From assembly GCA_003665825.1 (NCBI GenBank), contig QPFY01000002.1, forward strand, positions 744,001 to 808,000: a stretch of DNA of 64,000 nt, in the 5' to 3' direction. Below the pieces are notes generated by a model, which saw nothing but the letters and a program-made list of their open reading frames with translations, was not told the DNA's origin and did not search any database. Below are positions 1-11,581 of this stretch, piece after piece. The number at the start of each line of letters is the position of its first letter. Position 1 is the stretch's first letter. Made by a program: the position numbers and the translations under genes. The stretch comes from Microbotryum silenes-acaulis (lineage: Eukaryota; Basidiomycota; Microbotryomycetes; Microbotryales; Microbotryaceae).

Positions 1-399
1 GTCCATCGAGGGCCAGTTAGTGCCCGCTCGTCGATGACATAAGCCCCGCGTGGAGAGAGGCATCAACGTATCAACTACCGGTCTCTTCCGATCCAGTGGT
101 CCTTCCGGATAGCTCACCTCCAGGTTGACAGGAATGCGGGGTACAGCAGCGGCGGTGGTCATGGTGCGAGCAGGAGATCGGACACTGGAGTGTAACAACT
201 TTCGCGTGGCGGAAGAGAGAAGTCGCATGCGAAGGCGAATGCGGGTCGGGTGCGCGGCGGTGGGGGCAAGAGGGGGCAAGAGGGGGAAGGAGATTGTCGG
301 CCTGCTAGCGGCTCGGACATCTCCGAGGCGCCCCCCCGCCCCCCCGGGGGGCCAACGGGAACCGCCGCACTCTCCGCTTCTATGACTCCTCCGTCAGTT
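1..399. other. Gene-free left edge
   Basis: No open frame here shows a recognisable domain or a splice-consistent structure. There is a C/G homopolymer patch near 330-355. I see nothing that can be annotated as a gene. Confidence 0.5.
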
Positions 400-1289
400 A
401 CTAGTCCCACTCAAAAACTCCAAACGACCGTCCGAGCGCTTCAAATTCTGAACTTTAGACTTTGTGAAATCGCTCACGCCTTCCTCTTTGGGTTCGGCTC
501 GATCGCGATCGCTTCAGTTTTTGAAAAGCAAACGCGTTTGAAGCGCTTTCAAAAATCCGACCTCAACCTCAGATTTTTGGACAGATCTGTTCACTTTTCA
601 TTTTATTTCGTGATGTAGATTGTGAAGGTCACGTGAAGCGCCGAGCGCCCGTGCCCCCTATAAACAAGTTGTCGCGCTCACTTCGTGAAGTTCGCCCGTG
701 TTGCCCCGCCGAGTACGGTACGCCGAGTACGCCCAGCCGGATAGGGCTTTTCTTCCACCATGTCATCGTACACTACCTTACAGGTGAGCGCTGCGACGCG
801 GAGATTGGCCGAAGCCAGATGTTGTTAGACGCGCTCGAGCTTCGCGCTTGGACCTCCTCTTCCAACGTAAGACTTCACGAGGCCGCGACTAGCGCTGCAG
901 CGCTGCTCACTTTCCTCTAATAAAGGCGAAATTGACGCTCTGCACGCCGAGTAGTACGAGCGGGGAGTGGGAAACAAAAAGGCGAAAGGGGAAGACGTGT
1001 CGGAGGGTTGTCGGAAAGGAACCCCTAAGCCAACGAGTCGCGGAAGGACGCGGCGACAGACGCTCCTATTTCGGTTTATCGCGTGACGCGTCTTCGTCTA
1101 CATGTCAGATCGCTTGCGCACGGACCATCTGCCTCGTTTTTGAAAGGCGGAAAAGGTTGCCACGCGTGAATTCGCAACGTCCGCAGAAACTCGACCTTGA
1201 CAAAAATCGCTTTCATTTATTTTCGAATTAGACTTTCTCAGAAAATGGTTCGGTGCGCTTTCTCTACGGGGTTTTTGAGTGGGACTAGT
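400..1289. repeat. Candidate inverted-repeat-bounded element (MITE-like)
   Basis: A 22-bp sequence at 400-421, starting ACTAGTCCCACTC, recurs in inverted orientation at 1268-1289 with 21 of 22 bases matching. The two copies bound about 890 bp with no convincing gene. This is the layout of a small non-autonomous DNA element, but I see no clear target-site duplication outside the repeats and no transposase. The arms diverge at once inside the 22 bp. An old miniature element or a chance pair in a repeat-rich region are both possible. Confidence 0.35.
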
Positions 1290-1494
1290 GGTTTGAACGC
1301 ATACGGGCCCCAGTTCTAGCACTGCATTACGCCCAGACTGCGACTCGCGGATTGCAGCAGCACCCTTCACGGGCAAGTCACACTTCAGGCCGTGCACCAA
1401 ACCATCAAATCTACTCTTTACCTGCCCCCCTTGTTCAACAGGTCTTCTGAAATGTGTCATTTGTATATGGTCATATGGGTTGTCCCGTCCTTCA

Positions 1495-1676
1495 TCTGAT
1501 TATCTACATCTACATAAAATAATGCGCAACTAAATAAGGTTCTTAGCCGCGCGCGCCGATATCCGATCTTTCCCCCTCCCCCCCCCCCCCCCACGGTCCA
1601 GGAGGTGCGGGCGGAGCTCGCAACGACCTTCATTTACGCAGGGAGGTGGGCGCGGAGCGCCCCCCGAGCCCTAGTC
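1495..1676. repeat. Dispersed GC-rich repeat, copy 1
   Basis: This stretch begins with a CTACAT/ATAAAATAATGCGCAAC block, passes a (GC)n and a C-homopolymer tract, and ends in GAGCCCTAGTC. It is nearly identical to 51305-51491 in the same orientation. The copies differ mainly in the length of the GC and C runs and a few substitutions. It has no open frame, so it is probably a short interspersed or terminal element of unknown class. Confidence 0.75.
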
Positions 1677-1825
1677 GTTCCTATTATGGTACTTGGGATT
1701 GAGCCTAGCGGCGTGTCATTCACTCCTTAGTCACTCAATCTCCCTACTTTACTAGTCTCTAATCTCTCTCTTTATTAGCGCTTCACTTTCTAGCCTTCCG
1801 CGAGTCTGTCCCTTAGTCTCTGGGC

Positions 1826-1945
1826 ACTCTGTTCTCGTCCCTGTTCATTGGACTGAGTCGTGGTCATCATCAGGTCAGCTCTTTGGAATCTTACCTTACT
1901 CTGTTCTCGTCCCTGTTCATTGGACTGAGTCGTGGTCATCATCAG
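1826..1945. repeat. 48-bp direct repeat, two copies
   Basis: A 48-bp unit starting ACTCTGTTCTCGTCC occurs at 1826-1873 and again, apparently unchanged, at 1898-1945. The spacer is 24 bp, giving a 72-bp period. It ends about 30 bp before the start codon of the F-box relic, so it would sit in that gene's leader. The identity of the copies implies a recent local duplication. Confidence 0.8.
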
Positions 1946-1974
1946 ATTCCACTTGAGAACATTTCTGCGACAAA

Positions 1975-3611
1975 ATGACTGCGACCTGTGGCTTGCTCTT
2001 GCTGCCAGATGAGTTGCTCGAGTTGATTGCACCTTACTTACCCTACCTCGGCAATGAGAACTCTACGTTCCACACTGTCGACAGGGCACCCGTCCTACGA
2101 AGGGGCGACGATGGCTGGTTCAGCCAGATGCAAGACCTGAAGAGCCTCGGCCTGTCGTCTCGGCGCCTGTCAATCATCGTCAAGCCTCGGTTGTTCCGAT
2201 GCATCGTCCTCGGCCGGTCCGACTGGGACCCGAGGGTTATTTATGCCCTGCTCGAGCAACTTCAGTTGCACCCGCTCCTCAAACACCCGCGGAACACTTG
2301 TTCTCGGACGAGTCAGATCAAATGATCTAAATGGAGATCAACAACCCCGTGCAATGTGGTCACTGGTTGAGAATTGAAGCCGGCATGAGGAGGTGTTTCA
2401 AGGTCGCCTCGTCGAGGCCGGCAAGGCGCATGAAACGCCCTCCTGAAGTAGCTCAAGGTGAAAAACGGGAGGAGCGACGCTAGTCCATACACGAGGACTT
2501 TCGAAAGGATCTGAGTCGCGACTACTAGTACGAGCAGCTGACCGTGCCTGCCTTGACGACGGAACTTGCTGCGGCGGCCTCTCGCTGAAAGGCCAGCCCC
2601 TTCACGACTGGACTACACAGCCAAAAAAGCTAACTATTTCAAATTGAAATCATAAGGGAGCCATTCAAGGCGCAAGGTAACTTTGGTCCTTGCACTCGCC
2701 TACCGAAGTTGCGCATGCTCAAATTGTTGGAGACGCATTCCGAGAAAGGGCCCGACAAAGCGACCTTCAACTCGATACTTCGAGCACAGACCTCGGTTAC
2801 TACGGCAAAGCGCACTGCACCACTTCATTTTTCCACATCCTGGCACCCGATACGGTGCCGCTGCTCGGGGTGGCGCGGGAGGAACATATCTGGAGCTGGC
2901 ATACTTTTTCTGAATTCCCTCGTCCCGCGCCTGCGTAGATTATCGTGTGTGCCCGTGGCCAGGGAGCCGCCTTAGGAAATCGACCATACGAATCCCGGAT
3001 GTGTCCACCAGGCGCTTCAAGCTTTGTCATTCACCGTTGATGAGCGAGCCGCACTTCCCCTCGAATTGCTCCGTCTGCTGGACGTCCACAACGCTTTCTA
3101 TTGTCCAGATGAATTTTCCACGACGACTTTCTTGCATTGGCTCTGGCCGTCGCTGCAGCTGCGCTATCATTGATCAGTTTGGTCCCGTGGAGTGTCTGGT
3201 CGGACGAGACTATGACCACGTATGCGATGCCGGAATTAACGACCTCGTTGGACCTCGCAGCCGACGAGTCCTATATTGCGGAGGCCTACGGTGGAAGGGC
3301 TGCTCCTCCTCTCGTTCATCAATTGCTTTGGGCTGACAGAGACAGAGTCTCTTCTAATATCCCCTCCATACCTTGATGCAATTCATCTACAGCCTTGTCA
3401 GACATCCCCAAAGTTCCAACGCCCAACCCTGACCCTCTTTGGCTTCTCGAACCCAGCCACCGAGGGGCTGTCTATCCCTTGGCAAAGGGGGCGGTACCAT
3501 ACCTACGACGACTTGACGCATGGCATGGGCTGGGTGCATGAATGGCTCGAAGGCTGGCTCGACCCGTTGGACCTTAAGTTGAAGCACATCCGATTCGAGT
3601 CCGACACTTGA
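1975..3611 (+). pseudogene. F-box protein relic
   Basis: The first frame (1975-2325) starts MTATCGLLLLPDELLELI and contains an F-box-like pattern: LPDELLELIAPYLP, then LKSLGLSSRRL and a following PRLFRCIVL. F-box proteins are the substrate-recruiting subunits of SCF ubiquitin ligases. The frame ends after 116 residues. Protein-like stretches then continue in other frames, for example a Trp/Leu-rich segment at 2690-2938, one at 3137-3376 and a C-terminal-looking segment at 3276-3611. I found no set of introns that joins them cleanly, so I call a decayed gene with several frameshifts. A multi-exon gene with unusual introns is the alternative. No known family is recognisable beyond the F-box. 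Confidence 0.4.
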
Positions 3612-4343
3612 CCGCACATTACTTTCGTGAAGGTGCGGTTTGGGGCCCGGCCGGGTCCCTATCAGGATGAAAAGAGCCAATTCGATAGCTGGCTTGCGGA
3701 CATTGAGGATGACCCACCATATTGTTGTTTGTATCCGAGAACCTACCAGTGATCTACGGCATCGATTACGCTAGTAACTGCATTCATGTGTGCCCGATAG
3801 CGAGAAAGATTTCCCGATCTCGGCGCTTCGAGCTAGATAGGGGTCAGATTGCCCGGCAGCAGGCGAGGGTCTGTCAAAGCGCGCTCACATTGCGGTAACA
3901 CAATCGGTACAGCTCCACGCTCATCTCAAAATCAAGCTTCGTAATCTTTTCTGGACTAGACGCGCATATAGTCTCACTCATTCTCAGCATCTCTGGATAT
4001 CCAAGCCGAAATGAGGGTCCTCCGCCCTCTCCGTCAGCGCGGGTGCTCGAGCCTGCTCGACAGAGAAAGCCACCGTCACCACATGTTATGCATACATAGC
4101 TCCGACGAATAACACTTTCTTCCCTGATGTTAGACCGAACGAAGCGACGGCTGCCTTGAAATGGTCACTGTAGGTCCATAGTAGTACAAAACACCTTCGT
4201 GATGCCTACGAAAAACTCCCCTCCCCAATAATGAACAATACACAGAAACTTAAAAGTTTCATGACGTTCAGATACAGGCCCCTCATACGATATGTTTTGA
4301 GGGTGTTCGCCTCCGCGAGGCAGCCTCACTCTTCGGCCATCAG
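3612..4343. other. Intergenic, nothing seen
   Basis: This lies between the F-box relic and the 3' end of the homeodomain gene. I see no gene, RNA or repeat. It presumably includes the terminator region of the homeodomain gene. Confidence 0.5.
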
Positions 4344-6858
4344 CTATCTCTCTTGCTGCCCTCGGTCCATCGAATCTTTAACAAGGGCTGTGGGTGCTAT
4401 CGAGAGCCTCCTCGTGGCCAGGTAGCGCTCTCGAGCCCTCAGCTCGGCCTCGTCCTCTTCATCCCCACCACCCGACTGCTCACTGGCCGCAACCGCGAGC
4501 ATGCCCAACCCGAGCGGCTCAGCCGCAGGTTGAGCTGATTGGATCGAGCTAAGACGGACAGCTAGCTGGTCATCGGTCAGCTTGTCGCTCCCATCCTCGT
4601 CGGTCTGATGCGCGGTGCTTGTCGAAAGGGAGGACGGCCGTGAAAACGTATGGCGCCGACCCAGATTTTGAGCTCGGAGCGACTGATCCGCCGCCAGCCG
4701 AGACGAGTACGCGAGCTGGGCGGACTTGGAATTGGGCGAAAGCGTTGTAGGCGATGAATGCGGTCGACGCTGACCCAAGCCGGATTTTGATGCCTTTCCG
4801 AGGGAGTCTTCGGTTTTGGACATTGCCTCCATATTGATCTCGTCGACACGCGAGCCAAAAGTCTGCGCATCGTCGTCCTCGTCTTGCGGACGATCCGAAC
4901 TCCTTTGCCGTTCGCGCATGGTTTCCCGGTGTCGCTCATCCCAGATATCGGGCGATAAGATGGGTCGGAGCTGGATCGGACCCTCGGGAGGCCCACTCGG
5001 AATGAGAGGTGAAAGGTCAAACATGCCAGGACGTGGGCTTGCTCTCGGCGATGCGCCTTTGACGCCGGGCGAGTCGAGTGAGAGGCGGAAGAAGTGGCCA
5101 CCTCCAGGACTACTACAGTACGAGACAGGCGAGAAGGGAACATCCGACCCCGATATATACGACGAGCCCGAGGTCGAATACCCAGAGGGTGTGCCAAAGG
5201 TCTGGCTTCCCTGATACGAGGAAGCCTGGGAGGGTGAGGGCAGGGGTGCGAATGGCGAGTGATTGGACCCCAGAGACGGCGATGCGAGAGATCCCGAGCT
5301 TCCTGGCGAGCGGAAGTTGGCACTCGGAGACATCAAGGGCAGAGCAAGCGATGGCGAGGGCCGCTGGTAGTGCGTTGGATACGGCTGACCTTCCTCTTCG
5401 TCTGGCCGTCTTTTTGTTGGCACGGCTTGGCCAAGCCCATCAGGCTCGGCGGCAACAAATCCAGAGGGTCGCACCGGGGCTGGTCCGGGCGACGCCCTTA
5501 ACAACGCGGTTTGATGCGTGAGCCCCTCCTCTGGTGAGCCAGGGTGACCATCAGCGGCGTATGATCGGCCTTTCCACTGCGCACCCTCGCTGGGCGAATA
5601 CCCTTCCGACGCCGTGGCAAAGTGCGAGGTGTAAGATGTGATCGGCGAAGGCTTGACAACCGAGGACGCTTTGGCGGGTTCCATTCGAGGCGGCGGCGGT
5701 GGCATTTCGGCTGCTTGCTGTCGGGCCACCTTAGCACGTCGGTTTTGGAACCACACCTAACGTCAAGGCCACGAGCAAGGGTGTGCCACACAACACGTCA
5801 GCACGACTTGAGGGGGAGAGCAATGCACAATCATGCAGAATCGATAAGACTCACCTGTACCTCCCGATTCGACATTCCCACTTTGACACCAACTTGCTCG
5901 CGCATGTCGTAGGTAGGCGAGTCCGTTCTGTCGAATAGCTCGCAGAGATGCTCGAGTTGCTCCGGCATGATCCGCTTTCGTTTCTGCTTGACCTGGCCAG
6001 GACCGTCGAATCCCCCGGCCGCGGTGGTCGTCGCATTGATGAAAGTGATCTGTGCCGGTGACCTGGGCTTGGGTGACTGATAGGGGTGGAAGGCAGGTGA
6101 CGCGCATGCGGAAGGCGGCGGCCGCGCAATTTTTGATTGTCGAGGCGAGGGACCTGCGAAGGAAGCGTAGGCCTGCATCGAAGGGCGCGTGGAGTGCTCG
6201 AGGGGCGTTCGAGGGTAGTTCGGGTACTCTTGAAGGTATTCAATCCCTGTTGAGACTCCGAATGGTCGCGGGGCGGAGCCTTGGCCGGCCCAGGAATGTG
6301 GTCGCGCGTCTGGGGCCATCACCATGCCGGGATTCTGCACAAGAAAAAATATCGACGCCATTCCAGCGAGCATAAACACACAAGTTGTCAGTACATGTAC
6401 TTGAAGACCAAGCCGGGTCTGGGCGCAGCACAGCCTTTGCTCGTCGCTTCTGTTCCGGGCAGGTGGAACCGGGCTTGAGATCCGACCAATGCGGACCCCT
6501 CGCGGCCCCGAACCCGCTGTTCGGCGAGCCGTTCGGGAGCCCAAGGCTGCGCAATGCCGATTTGGTCGGTCAGCTGAGACACACAACTCACACCGAGGTG
6601 TAGGTTGTCGACACGCGAAGCATAGATCGCGCGAGGTGCTTGACCTGACGGATGGTGATATGAGGCTGGTGCTGCGGTTTGCGAGTGCTGCAGCGTGTCG
6701 TGCTGCGCCAGGGTGGACCTCGTCAAGGAGGTGGAGTTCGGTGCCGAGAGAGCGACGGAGGAGCGCCGGTGTTGAACGTTTTGAACGGCGAGCCCACTGG
6801 AGGGAGCGGGCACGGGCGGCGCGTGGTTTGGATGTTGTGCTTCAGTCGACCACATCAA
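4344..6858 (-). CDS. Homeodomain transcription factor
   Basis: Four exons (6858-6594, 6546-6401, 6334-5855, 5756-4344) give 767 residues. The homeodomain lies at about residues 250-308: a basic KQKRKR start, a helix-1 region beginning MPEQLEHLCELF, and the recognition helix VWFQNRRAKVARQQ. An intron falls exactly before VWFQNRRAK. The spacing fits an ordinary 60-residue homeodomain, not the TALE class. The N-terminal and long C-terminal parts are Ser/Pro/Gly-rich and probably disordered, as in fungal Phx1/HTF-type regulators that act in the nucleus. No partner homeodomain gene lies nearby, so a mating-type HD pair is unlikely. The first exon is the weakest part of the model; the start might be internal. 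Confidence 0.85.
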
Positions 6859-8344
6859 TCACACGGCGAGAGAACGGCGGACCTTTTGAAGTCGGCGAGG
6901 TCGATTCGATCTGCCTTACGAGGCGGAAGAAATGGATCGAGTGATGTCAGATCCGAAGGGGAGGCGCGCGCGCGCCCGAGGCTGAGCTCCGCAGAGGTTT
7001 GCTTCGCTCGGAAATCCACGACAACTTGGAGAACAATCTATCGTCCGCAAGAGACAATGATAATGGTATCCGCACCACAGAAATCAGACAAGCACAGGTC
7101 GTGTTCTGTCGTAGGTTTCGTGTGAAGCAGTACCGCACAGCAGATGCGAGCGGGGATTCGACTAGCGCTCCAAACACCCGTCGAGACGGGAACGGGGTCA
7201 CTTGAACTTCCGTGTTCCAAACGCAGTGAAGCTCACAAATCAGACCGGGTCGCGGGCGATCCGAGAGCACTTGACCGGGTGCTGTCGAGGAGAAGCTTGG
7301 CGAGGTGGAGTACAGACGGCGAGGAGGACAGGAGGATGGAGTCGTTAGATCAGTGACCCAAACAGACAGGACGCAAGCAAATGGGGAAGTGTAGGTCAGC
7401 AAAGTCGAACAAGAGTTGACGGCCCTCTCACAAGATCGAGACCCGGAGGCCGATCCACCCAGGCCGGGCGCCCGCCAACTCGAGCGATCGGACGAGCCAA
7501 CTTTCTCCTTCGGGTGTCGTACCTTTTCCAGAAATTGTGTCCACTCGGAATGTCTCCGCTGTAGCTCCCTATGCGTCTATTTTTCTAGCTATCTGGACAC
7601 ACGTTTCTCTATGTGGCGTGTATGCATACCACCCTGGATACATGTTGCTACTCACGTAGGTGCTGCAGGCAGGAATCAAACGGCTTGACCCACGGCGCGC
7701 GGCGGGCGGGGCGGCGGCGGTCGATTTCCTTTTGACCGCCGTTGCCAACCCAACCGACGCCTCTTTTTACCCGCCTTCTCTGTCCGCCGCTGCTGCTGCT
7801 GGGTGAATGTGTGATGAACCGCTCTCAATCGTGGACCGGTCCTCGAGAGCCCCCCCCCCCCCCCCCTGCCCAAGCCCCCACTCTCTTGCTGTAGGAAGCG
7901 CTTTCACCCGGCAACTTTGGGCAGGTGCCTGGACAATGGGCAGGGCCGGCCGGCCAGTGCAGCGCTCGAAGAACTCCCCAACGAATACCTCCTCAATTAC
8001 CAGTGTACCGAGAATTTCGTAGAGCCTTGAACAAATGCCCCTAGTATATCTACCTAGGCATTACTCCCCCTGAAGGCTAGAATCTGCGCTAGATACCTTT
8101 AGGGCGGCGTTGAGTGCTTGACGCGTCTACCTAAGACCTACTAATACAAGGCTGCTTCATGGGCTTCAGTTTCCGAGACCGGGCCCGGCGCGCCTCAGTG
8201 AAGGCTTGCAGGTCAATCGCTGCCGCTGCCCTGGCCGTTCGGTTGCACGCGATCGGCACGTGGCGAGCTCGTGGCGGGTCGTGCCTGGCGGGATGAGCAG
8301 TAAGCATCGCACATGGGAGTTAGGATTCATAACAAGAAACCCTC
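6859..8344. other. Upstream region of the homeodomain gene
   Basis: There is no gene here. It contains a C-homopolymer near 7850-7866 and, at 8038-8150, several short CTAGGTA/TACCTA-type words like those on the other side of the transposon. The stretch just after 6858 is the probable promoter and leader of the homeodomain gene. Confidence 0.4.
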
Positions 8345-8350
8345 AATTAT
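8345..8350. repeat. Target-site duplication, left copy
   Basis: AATTAT directly precedes the left terminal repeat and is repeated in direct orientation directly after the right one. Confidence 0.75.
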
Positions 8351-8410
8351 GCACCTCGGGCAGACATAAAATGTGCGCCTCAACAGGCGCGCGCGCAGCG
8401 CCCCCCCACG
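8351..8410 (+). repeat. Left terminal inverted repeat of the KDZ element
   Basis: A 60-bp end starting GCACCTCGGGCAGACATAAA and including a (GC)n run. It pairs with 12827-12886 with four mismatches and no gaps. Confidence 0.88.
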
Positions 8411-8907
8411 CGCCTTCCAAGCCACAGTCCCGGCGGGTTGCAACCTTGCTACCCCAGGTAGCAGATTTGGCCCAGGTCAGGTGTGTCCTCCTCGATGTCG
8501 AGTTGCCGAGACGTTCACTCCCACTACAACTCCATGGAAAACCTGGAAACAAAGGCGCAGTCGGCGAACAATAGTGTATTCGGATTTTTGAAAGTTATTG
8601 CTGTCCTCTGCAAGCTGAACAGGCGCTCGACCTCAAACACGTGATTCGGCACGGGTCGCACGGAACAATTGGGGCCGGGACTGGCCGGGACGTCGACGCG
8701 TCACGACTCCGGAGACGCTGGAGACTGCTGGAGATGGCGGCGACGCGTCGCGCTCGCGCATACTGCCCATTCTTCTGCTTTGCCCAATCGCCCCCTACTA
8801 CGTATACGAAGTAACGAACTATACAATGAGCATCCGTCACCTTGCGACAGTCTGAAACGAACGCCCACTTCGAAACACCGGATCAGTCATACTTCTGCTG
8901 CTCCTAT

Positions 8908-10036
8908 CATGATGAGTCAATCCATCAACTTAACCACCTCCCGAATTGCAGCCAACGTTTGGCGCTCCGGCGATGAACAGCAGTATGTTTGCCGCCGATC
9001 GACACGAGTGCACTGACTGGACTACCGGCTCACGATCACATCTGACACATAGGTTCATATGCTGCCTCTGGGTACGAGTCGCGCACCTCGCCTTGGACTC
9101 CCAACCAGTCCGCATATAACGACTATTCGGGTTCGTGGGTGGCCGTCGCGTCGATCGCGTACAGCATCGGTCTGTTCTGACGTTACACCGTCGTGCACCC
9201 GATTCAGCGTCCACTTCCGCTGGCGTAACGGCCATCTCGAATCCTGCGTCGTACAACTATTAATCGTCTCCGGGATCTGCTTCGTCCAACCAACCAGTTT
9301 ACCGTCCCACGTTCCCCGATCTTGGACGCATCGATGGCCCGTATCTAGCTCCGCCAGCAAGCAACAATCTCGCAAGCATGGTCGAACAAGGAGGGAACAA
9401 TCCTGACGGCACGGGTATTGTCTTTGACGCGGCAGGTTTGCCAAATACTGCACCTTCCGCTCGCGATCGCCAACAGTCGCGAGCCGCACAAGTTTCCCAA
9501 GACGAGGAGGGAGGCCGCGCATCAGGAGGGAGGGATGTATCAGCGAATATCTGCGCACAGCTTGGAACGCACCCGTGACCGACAAGAACGTTGAGACCAA
9601 ATGCCAATGGTACAGCATCATCCTCAAGGAACTGTTCCGTGAGTACAAGAAGTGCAGCCTGCCTACTCTTCCATACACGGTGCCTAATTTTGACCCGGCT
9701 CGCTGTCTTCAGAGTCCGCGCTGCGCCGACGCTCCGTGCTGGACGGCGAGAAAATCCAATCGCCCAAGACCGTCTATGACGTAAAGGCCCTCAGGGACAA
9801 CGCCAGAATCATTGTTCAGCGCGGCGCGCTCCTTCGCAAAGCGGATTTCCGAAGCCCGAGTGGCAAGCTTAAGTTGTTGGATCCCATTGCTGCGTGCAGG
9901 CGAGCTGAGCTTCAGGCTGGAGGCAGAGGTAATCGGGTCAAGTGCAGGCCAGGAAATGGCCGACGGCGATGAAGGCGGCGACAGCGATGCTGACCGGCGG
10001 ACTCGGAACACGAGCTCCGACGAGGACAGCGAGTGA
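8908..10036 (+). pseudogene. Possible second coding region inside the transposon
   Basis: On the strand opposite the transposase, protein-like segments occur in changing frames. One is a short start (8908) followed by a GT donor. A Ser/Tyr/Asn-rich piece lies near 9058-9180, a Gly/Asn-rich piece at 9378-9578, a Lys/Arg-rich piece at about 9718-9900, and an acidic tail (GDEGGDSDADRR) ends at 10036. I could not join them in phase or recognise a family. It may be a decayed accessory gene of the element, or chance. Confidence 0.2.
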
Positions 10037-11581
10037 GGTGACGATGGCCGAGCTCTTAGCGCCAGCCAGACTCGTCGACGCGCATGCGGTGCGGAGATCT
10101 TGGCTGTTGAAGGGCCAGAATTCGTTGGACAACACAGGCCACCACAATAGTTATTTCATAGTTATGCTTCATATGCATCCGGCTCTTGGTGACTAGAGGC
10201 GGAGAGGGCGATTGTTCGTTGCCCTTCGTGCCTCCCTGGGCCGCTCGAGACCGCCGACCTCTCCTTGTTGACGTGGGATGTGCCAGTGACGTAATCCTGC
10301 TCACAAACATTATCCTTCTTGTTCTGGGTTGTTTTCGAAGTATTATGTAGAGTTGAATTGCCCAGTGAGATTGGAGTGCTCCGGAGCGTCGTCTGCTTTC
10401 CGGAAGTGACTCTTTGAGCAAAGAATGAATGAACAGAATTCGCAACGCGCTTCCACTAATTGCAGTGTATGTTAGCATCTTTTTATTATCTATTAGCACT
10501 AAAGTGAACGGGCAAGGGTTGCATCTGGCCGGGCTCGGTCTTCGCCAAAGTGCCAATCAGAGCTGCTGGGCCACGGTGACGACCCCCGGCCGGCTGACTT
10601 CAAGCGGCGCGCGCTCCCAGAAGAAGGCGAACTGATCTGAGCCCCTGAACGCGCAAGCGGAGCGGAACACGTAGGTAATCAGTCGTAAGTAGCGAAGTAG
10701 CGACAAAGCACGTGCTTGATGAGAGGTGGGTCGAACTCGATAGTAGGTTCGGTGAAGACATGGAAGGCTTAGGCTTGTAACAGGCTCTTGGAGCGAAAAC
10801 CTCAATTGACTCCGAGACATGATCGATGGCCGCTCATACCTACCTTTTACTTGATAAACATTCCCTTTCATCAATGAGGTAGGCCGCCAATCCTCAGGCC
10901 ACATGGTGAGTGCTCAAAGCAGAGAGAATTCTTGCATTCGCCGCACTAAAATGAATTGTCAGCACTTTTGCCCCCGTCGAGCATAGACTAGACTTGATCT
11001 TGAGATCTTGACACCAAGCTCTTCTTAAAACAGGCGCAAGTCTCAGTAGCAGGGATCGAGATCGGTGCAAAGTGTCTTTGGCCGCGCCATGGCAGGAAGT
11101 CGAATCCTTCGAGCGGGAATCCTCAGAGAGAGAGAGCCGCCGAGCCATCTTGTTCGGAAGAAGGGCTTGCACGCACATGCCAACTTTGCTATTCAACCCT
11201 GTCCGAGGGTAGGAGATACATTCTCTATATTGATCAAACCCACTCACCCATTTTCACGTGGTAGACATTCTTCGTACTCAAGCAGTTGCATGCGCTTTGA
11301 TTGAAAAGTCACCCGGCAGGAGTAAGGCAGGCGCAGCCCAGGGATTAGGTCTGACAATATTTCTCTCTATGAGACGGTGATATCACTCTCACCCACCGCA
11401 ATTGAGACAACTTTAGTTTGCAAACACCATGTCCATTGTTTCAACATTAAGTTGCTCCACTAATTCATCTAAATCAAAAGCTGGTCTAAACGCCCGAGAA
11501 GTATTCGTCTTCCTGACCAGCAAAGTCATCGCCGTAGCTTTCATCCGAAGAGCTGCCCATCTCACCGTCCTGCTCGAGGAG
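10037..11581. other. Non-coding interior of the transposon
   Basis: This is between the possible plus-strand relic and the 3' end of the transposase. I see no supported gene, only short frames without family features. Confidence 0.4.

Noticed and set aside
759..785. Possible orphan first exon (CCACC-ATG followed by a GTGAGC donor)
   Set aside because: Eight codons with no identifiable downstream exon; chance is likely.
4344..6858. Homeodomain gene as a mating-type HD1/HD2 locus
   Set aside because: Mating HD genes come as a divergent pair and one partner has an atypical homeodomain. Here there is a single gene with an ordinary homeodomain and no partner nearby.
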